8,595 nucleotides of DNA from Betaproteobacteria bacterium. GTDB lineage: Bacteria > Pseudomonadota > Gammaproteobacteria > Burkholderiales > SG8-39. Made by a program: the position numbers and the translations under genes. The stretch's first letter is position 1; each line of letters starts with the position of its first letter. The notes under the pieces were generated by a model. It searched no databases. It saw only the letters and a program-made list of their open reading frames with translations, and had not been told where the DNA came from. Positions 1-5,323 of this stretch are shown here, piece after piece. The stretch lies in the NCBI GenBank assembly GCA_019237595.1, contig JAFAGU010000160.1, positions 1 through 8,595 on the forward strand. Direction: 5' to 3'.

Positions 1-612
1 GTGCGCAACGAGCTCTTCTCGCTGCCCGATGGCTGCACGGTTTATCCCGGGCACGACTACCGCGGGCTCTCCTCGACGAGCATCGGCGAGGAGAAGCTCT
101 ACAACCCGCGCCTCGCCGAGTCGATCGGCGAGGGCGACTTCGCGGGCTACATGACGAACCTCGGCCTCGCGCATCCGAAGCTGATGGAGCAGGCGGTTCC
201 GGCCAATATGGCTTGCGGCCGCCCTTCAAAGGACATTTCCGCTTTCAAGAACCATGCAGACTGGGCGCCGCTCACGTACACCTTCGCCGGCATCTGGGAG
301 GTGCAGCCCAACTGGCTCGAGGAGCACGCGCGCGAGGTGCAGATCCTCGACGTGCGCGAGCCGGACGAGTTCGACGGGCCATTGGGCCACATCGCGGGGG
401 CGAAGCTTTTGCCGTTGGGTTTTTTGACAAGGGATCTTTCTTCACTTGAGAAAACCAAACCCATCATCATCGTGTGCCGCTCCGGCGCGCGCTCGGCGCA
501 GGCGACGGTGATCCTGGGGAAGGCGGGCTTCGAGCGCGTCGCCAACCTTTCCGGCGGGATGCTGCGCTGGCGCTCCCAGCGCTTCCCGGTCGTGGGCGGC
601 TCCGACTCGTGA
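1..612 (+). CDS. Persulfide dioxygenase-rhodanese fusion, C-terminal part (5' truncated by window edge)
   Basis: This is the C-terminal 203 codons of an ETHE1-like persulfide dioxygenase fused to a rhodanese domain. Family members oxidise glutathione persulfide to sulfite with a non-heme iron, and the rhodanese part transfers sulfane sulfur, so this is probably a cytosolic enzyme of sulfide detoxification. The first visible part holds PGHDY (residues 16-20) and VPANMACG (66-73), both typical of the end of the ETHE1 metallo-beta-lactamase fold. The HxHxDH metal motif must lie upstream of the window, so the GTG at position 1 is probably an internal valine codon. The rhodanese domain spans about residues 100-197, with LDVREPDEF (116-124) and active-site loop CRSGARS with Cys159. 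The stop overlaps the gltX start by 4 bases, suggesting coupled translation. A stretch at 401-470 is much more AT-rich than the rest. The assignment is firm; the missing N-terminus is the main limit. Confidence 0.9.
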   Translation: MRNELFSLPDGCTVYPGHDYRGLSSTSIGEEKLYNPRLAESIGEGDFAGYMTNLGLAHPKLMEQAVPANMACGRPSKDISAFKNHADWAPLTYTFAGIWEVQPNWLEEHAREVQILDVREPDEFDGPLGHIAGAKLLPLGFLTRDLSSLEKTKPIIIVCRSGARSAQATVILGKAGFERVANLSGGMLRWRSQRFPVVGGSDS

Positions 613-1982
613 GGGAAGTGAGGACGCGGTTCGCGCCCAGCCCGACCGGGTACCTGCACGTCGGCGGCGCCCGCACGGCGCTTTTCTCGTGGGCCTATGC
701 GCGAAGGCACGGCGGGAAATTCGTCCTGAGAATCGAAGACACGGACCTCGAGCGCTCGACGCAGGCGTCGGTCGACGCGATCCTCGACGGCATGCGCTGG
801 CTCGGCCTCGACTGGGACGAGGGGCCGTTCTTCCAGATGAAGCGCCTCGCGCGGTACAAGGAAGCGGGCGAGCAGCTCGTCGCCGCGGGCCACGCCTACT
901 ACGACTACATGCCGAAGGAGGACCTCGACGCGCTCCGCGCGCGGCAGCTCGCGCGCGGCGAGAAGCCGCGCTACGACCGGGCCATCGGGCAGAAGTATCG
1001 CGGCCAAGGGCCGGCGCCGCTGCGCTTCAAGACGCCGCAGGAAGGCCACGTCGGCTGGAGCGACCTCGTGAAGGGGCCGATCTCCTTCCCGAACGCCGAG
1101 CTCGACGACCTCGTGCTCCTGCGCGCCGACGGCGTGCCCACGTACAACTTCGGCGTCGTCGTGGACGACCTCGACATGCGCATCACGCACGTGATCCGCG
1201 GCGACGACCACGTGAACAACACGCCGCGGCAGATCCACATCTTCCAGGCGCTCGGCGGGACGCTTCCCGCGTTCGCGCACGTGCCGATGATCCTCGGCGC
1301 CGACGGCGAGCGGCTCTCCAAGCGCCACGGCGCGACGAGCGTCATGGAATACCAGGAGCAGGGCGTGCTGCCGGAGGCGCTCGTCAACTACCTCGCGCGC
1401 CTGGGCTGGTCGCACGGCGATGCGGAAATCTTTTCAACGAGCGAATTCACGGAATGGTTCGACCTGGGCCACGTCTCGCGCTCCGCGGCGCAGTTCAACC
1501 CGGAGAAGCTCGCCTGGCTGAACCAGCAGTACCTCAAGTCCGCCGCCGACTCGCGCCTCGCGGAGCTCGTGCGCAAGGAGCTCGCCAAGCGCGGCACGCG
1601 CGCCGATGCTGGACCGCCGCTCGAGGCGGTGGTCGCGCTCCTGAAAGACCGATCGAGCTCAATCGTTCAGCTCGCGGACGAGGCGACGCTCTTCTACGGC
1701 GAGCCGCACGTGGAGCGCATCGCGCTCGAGCCGCCGGTGAAGGAGGCGCTCGTCGCGGTCAAGGCGGCGCTCGCGCAATCCGACTGGAGCCGGTCCAGGA
1801 TCAACGACGTGGTGAAGCACGTCGTCAAGACGCACGCGCTCAAGATGCCGCAGCTCGCGATGCCGCTTCGCAGGATCGTCACCGGCCGCGAGCAGACGCC
1901 CTCGATCGACGCGGTGCTCGAGCTCCTCGGTCGCGAGGCGGTGCTCGCGCGCCTGGCGCGCGCGCTGGACGCGGCCGGCTAG
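609..1982 (+). CDS. gltX: Glutamyl-tRNA synthetase (GluRS)
   Basis: GluRS is a class I synthetase that charges tRNA-Glu with glutamate in the cytosol. The N-terminus matches the family (RTRFAPSPTGYLHVGG), with the HIGH-type motif as HVGG at residues 17-20 and the KMSKS-type motif as LSKRHG at 236-241. The helical anticodon-binding part follows to the end. Length is 457 residues, close to the usual 465-470. I chose GTG 609 because it overlaps the upstream TGA as GTGA, the usual form of a coupled pair. GTG 618 would give an N-terminus equally close to the family, and neither has a well-spaced Shine-Dalgarno. The zinc ligands known from E. coli GluRS are absent: residues 99 and 101 are Asp and Met where CxC is expected, and the later Cys is also missing. 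The 3' end meets the convergent hydrolase in a shared CTAG. Function is certain; only the start is open. Confidence 0.96.
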   Translation: MREVRTRFAPSPTGYLHVGGARTALFSWAYARRHGGKFVLRIEDTDLERSTQASVDAILDGMRWLGLDWDEGPFFQMKRLARYKEAGEQLVAAGHAYYDYMPKEDLDALRARQLARGEKPRYDRAIGQKYRGQGPAPLRFKTPQEGHVGWSDLVKGPISFPNAELDDLVLLRADGVPTYNFGVVVDDLDMRITHVIRGDDHVNNTPRQIHIFQALGGTLPAFAHVPMILGADGERLSKRHGATSVMEYQEQGVLPEALVNYLARLGWSHGDAEIFSTSEFTEWFDLGHVSRSAAQFNPEKLAWLNQQYLKSAADSRLAELVRKELAKRGTRADAGPPLEAVVALLKDRSSSIVQLADEATLFYGEPHVERIALEPPVKEALVAVKAALAQSDWSRSRINDVVKHVVKTHALKMPQLAMPLRRIVTGREQTPSIDAVLELLGREAVLARLARALDAAG

Positions 1983-2836
1983 GGCTTGCTGAACGCCTCG
2001 CGCACGGTCGCGGGCGTGGACTGCACGAAGCGATCGATCGCCTCGCACATCCCGGCCTCGCCGCTCTCGTCGTGGTCGTGCCGGCCGCCCTCGATGGCGA
2101 AGAACTGCTTGGGCGCCGGCGCGCGCGAGAAGAGACGCTCGCCCATCCAGTAGGGCACGACCTCGTCCTGCGTGCCGTGGAGGATGAGCACCGGGATCTT
2201 GAGGTCGGAGACCTTGTCGACCGACTCGAAGCGCTGGTTGAGGAAGCGCTTCACGGGCAGCAGGCGGTAGCGCGGGTCGAGCTGCGACATGTCGTAGATG
2301 GAGGTGAAGCTCGACTCGACGATGAGCCCGGCGGCCTCCGGGTGGCGGCGCGCGAGCTCGATCGCGATCGCGCCGCCGAGCGAGTGGCCGTAGATGTAGA
2401 GCTGCGAGGTCGGCACGCCGCGGTCCGCGACGAGGTAGTTCCAGGCGGCCTCCGCGTCCTCGTACACCGTGGTTTCCGAGGGAACGCGCCCGTCGCTCTC
2501 GCCGAAGCCGCGGTAGTCGACGAGGAAGATGTTGTAGCCCAGCTTGCGCAGCGGCCCGACCTCCGTCACGCAGCGGCTCACGTTGTCGTCGTTGCCGTGG
2601 AAGTAGAGCACCGTGCGCGCGTCGGGCTGCGGCGAGGGAATCCACCAGCCGTTCAAGTACTGCGTGCGCCCGCCCGCCGCCGGGCGCACCGGCACCGCGA
2701 CCTCGACGATGCGGAAGGAGAAGTCCGACGGCGCTGCGCGCAGCTTCCGGTCCGGCTCGAAGATCAGCCAGCTCTGGCACGCCGCGAGCGCGAGCACGGC
2801 GCCGAGCGCGAGCAGTGCCTTCACGAACCTGCGCAT
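1979..2836 (-). CDS. Alpha/beta hydrolase lipoprotein, ABHD13/Bem46-like
   Basis: This is a 285-residue serine hydrolase of the alpha/beta fold, probably an esterase or peptidase-like enzyme of unknown substrate. The N-terminus is a lipoprotein signal: basic MRRFVK, a hydrophobic stretch, and lipobox LAAC ending at Cys20, so the mature enzyme is predicted to be lipid-anchored at a membrane outside the cytoplasm. The next residue is Gln, not Asp, which favours the outer membrane under the E. coli sorting rule. The fold shows the oxyanion segment FHGN (79-82), the nucleophile elbow GHSLGG with Ser152, the acid Asp224 in HGTQDEVVP and His253 in GGRHDH. The ATG at 2836-2834 has a strong Shine-Dalgarno (AGGGAGG, 2849-2843) six bases upstream, which fixes the start. 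It is divergent from the tRNA genes and convergent with gltX. No clear promoter was found for it in the 92-base gap. The triad is complete, so an active enzyme is likely. Confidence 0.9.
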   Translation of the reverse strand: MRRFVKALLALGAVLALAACQSWLIFEPDRKLRAAPSDFSFRIVEVAVPVRPAAGGRTQYLNGWWIPSPQPDARTVLYFHGNDDNVSRCVTEVGPLRKLGYNIFLVDYRGFGESDGRVPSETTVYEDAEAAWNYLVADRGVPTSQLYIYGHSLGGAIAIELARRHPEAAGLIVESSFTSIYDMSQLDPRYRLLPVKRFLNQRFESVDKVSDLKIPVLILHGTQDEVVPYWMGERLFSRAPAPKQFFAIEGGRHDHDESGEAGMCEAIDRFVQSTPATVREAFSKP

Positions 2837-2905
2837 GCGTTACCTCCCTATGGGAAATCATGCAGCAGAGCGGCGCGCTTGGCCAGCTTTCGCGCAACAG
2901 GCCGG

Positions 2906-2922
2906 TGATATAATTCGCGCCC
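2906..2922 (+). promoter_or_regulatory. Extended -10 promoter for the tRNA-Ala/tRNA-Glu unit
   Basis: A perfect extended -10, TGATATAAT, lies at 2906-2914, and the TATAAT itself is at 2909-2914. It is the only clear AT-rich hexamer in the gap. No good -35 is present at the right distance; GCTTTC at 2886-2891 is the nearest by spacing and matches poorly, which is compatible with an extended -10 promoter. The bases after the -10 (CGCGCCC, 2916-2922) form a GC-rich discriminator, a feature of stable-RNA promoters repressed by ppGpp/DksA in proteobacteria. The start of transcription would be near 2921-2923, leaving only 6-8 leader bases before tRNA-Ala. The location is well supported; the stringent control is inference. 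Confidence 0.75.
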
Positions 2923-2928
2923 TCGGTC

Positions 2929-3004
<76 letters not shown>

Positions 3005-3037
3005 ACCGCCCGAAGCTGAAAAGAAGCGCGCCTCGCA

Positions 3038-3113
3038 GTCCCCATCGTCTAGAGGCCTAGGACATCGCCCTTTCACGGCGGTAACCGGGGTTCGAATCCC
3101 CGTGGGGACGCCA
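3038..3113 (+). tRNA. tRNA-Glu, anticodon TTC (UUC)
   Basis: The 76-base cloverleaf is complete with encoded CCA. The acceptor stem GTCCCCA pairs with TGGGGAC, followed by discriminator G. The anticodon stem TCGCC/GGCGG encloses loop CTTTCAC with anticodon TTC at 3072-3074, and the T-loop is TTCGAAT. It is 33 bases after tRNA-Ala with no promoter or terminator between, so both are probably cut from one transcript. It is the substrate of the GluRS encoded about 1 kb upstream. No intrinsic terminator (stem plus T-run) follows its 3' end. Confidence 0.98.
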
Positions 3114-3127
3114 ATCCATGTTGAGGG

Positions 3128-3133
3128 TATAAA
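3128..3133 (+). promoter_or_regulatory. Possible weak -10 (TATAAA) before the cytochrome c gene
   Basis: TATAAA matches the -10 consensus at five of six positions and stands out in GC-rich DNA. A -35 at the normal distance would fall inside the 3' end of tRNA-Glu (about 3105-3110), where no TTGACA-like sequence is seen. If used, transcription would start near 3140 and give a leader of about 20 bases. The alternative is read-through from the tRNA promoter. Weakly supported. Confidence 0.3.
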
Positions 3134-3152
3134 GGTCCTTCTGGAGGAGGCC
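3134..3152 (+). promoter_or_regulatory. Hairpin enclosing the cytochrome c Shine-Dalgarno
   Basis: GG (3134-3135) and CCTTC (3137-3141) can pair with GGAGG (3146-3150) and CC (3151-3152), leaving one bulged T and a four-base loop. The GGAGGAGG ribosome binding site at 3143-3150, eight bases before the ATG at 3159, is the 3' arm. In a transcript reading through from the tRNAs this would mask the site; in one starting near 3140 the 5' arm would be lost. The seven pairs include one G-U, so stability is moderate and any regulatory role is inference. Confidence 0.35.
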
Positions 3153-3158
3153 CCCTCG

Positions 3159-3506
3159 ATGCAACATGGTTCGATGCACCCTCGCGCCGCGCTGCTCGTG
3201 CTTGCGCTCGTGGCGGGAAGCGCCGCCGCGCAATCGGCCGAAGATGGCCTGAACGACAAGCAGCGGCACGGGCGCCAGCTTCTCGCGCAGAATTGCGGCG
3301 TCTGCCACCTGCCCGTGACGCGCGGCGCGAAGACCTACGGCCCGGTGCTCAACAAGGCCGCCGCTTCCGGCAACGACGAGCTCGCGCGCGCCTTCATCCT
3401 GAATGGCAGCGGCCGCATGCCGGCGTTCAAATACCACCTCAAGCCCGCGGAGGTCGACGATCTCGTCGCCTACATTCGCGTCGTGCCCGAGCAGAAGGGA
3501 GACTGA
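3159..3506 (+). CDS. Small secreted class I cytochrome c
   Basis: This is a 115-residue mono-heme cytochrome c, presumably a periplasmic electron carrier. An N-terminal signal peptide ends near SAAA-Q (cleavage after about residue 24), giving a mature protein of about 90 residues. Heme attachment is CGVCH (46-50), and Met87 in GSGRMPAF is the likely distal iron ligand. The C-terminal helix (KPAEVDDLVAYIRVV) is typical of small class I cytochromes. ATG 3159 is chosen over the in-frame ATG 3174 because the Shine-Dalgarno GGAGGAGG (3143-3150) is eight bases from the former and 23 from the latter. The stop is one base before the next start, so it is tightly coupled to the heme-propeller gene, its likely electron donor or partner. 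It begins only 45 bases after tRNA-Glu. The family is clear; the exact partner is not known. Confidence 0.93.
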   Translation: MQHGSMHPRAALLVLALVAGSAAAQSAEDGLNDKQRHGRQLLAQNCGVCHLPVTRGAKTYGPVLNKAAASGNDELARAFILNGSGRMPAFKYHLKPAEVDDLVAYIRVVPEQKGD

Positions 3507-3507
3507 C

Positions 3508-5322
3508 ATGAAGCGACTCATCGCTGCGTTTGCCTGCTCCGCGCTTTCCCTTGCTTCGCTCGCCGCCGAGCCGGTGCTGACCGGCATGGTGACCTCGGCA
3601 GGCGGCCATCCGCTCGACGGCGTGACCGTCTCGGCGAAGCGCGACGGGACGACGATCACCACGAGCGTCTACACCGACAAATCGGGCCGCTACGTCTTTC
3701 CGCCGCTTGCGGCCGGGAGCTATCGCGTGTGGGCGCAGGCGCTCGGCTTCGAGACGGCCAAGGGCTCGGTGGAGCTCGCTTCGCTCACGAGGAAGGACTT
3801 CGCCCTCGCGACGATCACCGATCCCGAGGTGCGCTACCGCCAGCTGCCGAGCGAGATGGTGGTCGCGGGCCTGCCCGAATCCACGCCGCAGGACGCGCGC
3901 ATCAAGAAGCTCTTCATGAACAACTGCACCGGCTGCCACCCCGCGAGCTTCACGCTGCAGTTCCGCTTCGACGAGGACGGCTGGTCGAAGATCATCGACC
4001 TCATGAAGGTGGTGCCCGTCACCGGCGCCTACCCCGGCCCGCAGGCGAAGCCGAACCAGATGATCCAGCGGCACCAGAAGGAGCTCGCCGCCTACCTCGC
4101 GCGTGCACGCGGGCCCGGCGACTCGTCGCTCAAGATCCTGCCGCGCGCGCGGCCTTCCGGCGAGGCGGCGCGAGCGGTGTGGACGCTCTACGACCTGCCG
4201 CTCAATCCCGATGCCGGCATCGGCACGAAGTACAACCCGAACGACGGCACCGACTGGACCATCGCCACGACCTCGAAGCTCGGCCAGCTGCCGCATGACG
4301 GCGGCATGGGCCCCGACGGCTCGATCTACTTCACGGTGAACAACGCCAACACCTTCGTCACCATCGGCAAGGTCGACCGCCGCACGGGCGAAGTGACGTT
4401 CATCAAGGCCGAGGGGAAGAACGGCCAGGCGGCCACGGCGCATGGATTCATCCGCGACGGCGAGGGCAACTTCTGGTTCGACGTCGATCCCGGCCGGCGC
4501 GCGCTCGGCAAGCTCGACACGAAGACGGACAGGATCACGATCTACCAGACGCCCGACTCGATGTCGCCCGTGGGCGGCGCGGTGACCGTGGACGTGGACG
4601 GCAAGGGCTTCGTGTGGGCCTCGACGCCCGCGGGCGTGGTGCGCTTCGATCCGCGCACGGAGCGGTTCACCGAGTACAAGTCGCTCATCCCTCCCGGGAA
4701 CGCGAAGGGACTCGCAGCCACCTACGGCGCCGCGGGCGATCGCGACGGCAACGGCTGGTGGGCGCAGATGGCGATGGACACCGTGTACAAGGCGGACGTG
4801 GCGAACGGCGGCAAGGTGATCGCCGTGAAGATTCCCGACGCCAAGGCGCCGCCGATGTCGGGCGAGGACCGCAAGTACTACGAGTCGATGAGCGACCTCG
4901 GCTTCAACGCGCCGCTTCCCTGGTCGCCCGGCCCGCGCCGCATGGGCACCGACAAGCGCGGCGACGTGCTCTGGGTCGGCAACTCCTGGGGCGCGTCCTT
5001 CGCGCGTATCGACACGAAGACCAACCAGGTGACGATGGTGCCGCTCCCCGACAGGACGATGCAGGCGTACCACGTGGTGGTCGACAGCCGGCATCGTCCG
5101 TGGGGCAACCTCTGGACCTCCGACCGCGTCGTGCGCTACGACCCCGAGGCCAAGAGCTGGACGGTCTTCGACCTGCCGGTCCGCGGCAGCGAGATCCGGC
5201 ACATCGCGCTCGACGAGCGCGACGGGAAGATCTCGATCATCGTGCCGGTCTACCGCACGAGCCAGATGGGCGTGCTCACGGTGCGCACCGAACGCGAGAT
5301 CGCGGAGACGCTGAAGAACTAA
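3508..5322 (+). CDS. Secreted fusion: carboxypeptidase-regulatory-like domain, heme c, Vgb-like seven-repeat propeller
   Basis: This 604-residue periplasmic protein has three parts. A signal peptide (cut near SLAA, residue 20) precedes a carboxypeptidase-regulatory-like beta-sandwich at about 22-103 (GMVTSAGGHPLDGVTV, then GRYVFPPLAAGSYRV). A cytochrome c-like domain follows at about 125-202 with CTGCH at 140-144 and possible distal ligands Met166 or Met185. From about 225 to the end come seven propeller-like repeats, each with a D-G turn, an aromatic strand and an R/K-x-D-x-x-T strand (for example KVDRRTGEV, KLDTKTDRI, RFDPRTERF). The repeats resemble virginiamycin B lyase, but the heme domain and secretion point to redox work or ligand sensing, so a streptogramin lyase name should not be transferred. 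ATG 3508 has Shine-Dalgarno AGGGAG (3496-3501) six bases upstream. The substrate is unknown. Electron transfer to the adjacent cytochrome c is inferred from context. Confidence 0.88.
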   Translation: MKRLIAAFACSALSLASLAAEPVLTGMVTSAGGHPLDGVTVSAKRDGTTITTSVYTDKSGRYVFPPLAAGSYRVWAQALGFETAKGSVELASLTRKDFALATITDPEVRYRQLPSEMVVAGLPESTPQDARIKKLFMNNCTGCHPASFTLQFRFDEDGWSKIIDLMKVVPVTGAYPGPQAKPNQMIQRHQKELAAYLARARGPGDSSLKILPRARPSGEAARAVWTLYDLPLNPDAGIGTKYNPNDGTDWTIATTSKLGQLPHDGGMGPDGSIYFTVNNANTFVTIGKVDRRTGEVTFIKAEGKNGQAATAHGFIRDGEGNFWFDVDPGRRALGKLDTKTDRITIYQTPDSMSPVGGAVTVDVDGKGFVWASTPAGVVRFDPRTERFTEYKSLIPPGNAKGLAATYGAAGDRDGNGWWAQMAMDTVYKADVANGGKVIAVKIPDAKAPPMSGEDRKYYESMSDLGFNAPLPWSPGPRRMGTDKRGDVLWVGNSWGASFARIDTKTNQVTMVPLPDRTMQAYHVVVDSRHRPWGNLWTSDRVVRYDPEAKSWTVFDLPVRGSEIRHIALDERDGKISIIVPVYRTSQMGVLTVRTEREIAETLKN

Positions 5323-5323
5323 G

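Noticed and set aside
474..608. Upstream extension of the gltX frame
   Set aside because: It overlaps the rhodanese catalytic region in another frame, and the GluRS family N-terminus begins at about 609-618.
689..2908. Open frame of 739 codons on the plus strand across gltX and the hydrolase
   Set aside because: Arg/Ala-rich low-complexity translation, out of frame with gltX and antisense to the hydrolase, with no domain. Both overlapped genes have clear catalytic motifs.
2837..2928. Promoter for the minus-strand hydrolase in the divergent gap
   Set aside because: A Shine-Dalgarno is clear, but no -35/-10 pair with acceptable spacing could be picked; the AT-rich core here is better explained by the tRNA promoter on the plus strand.
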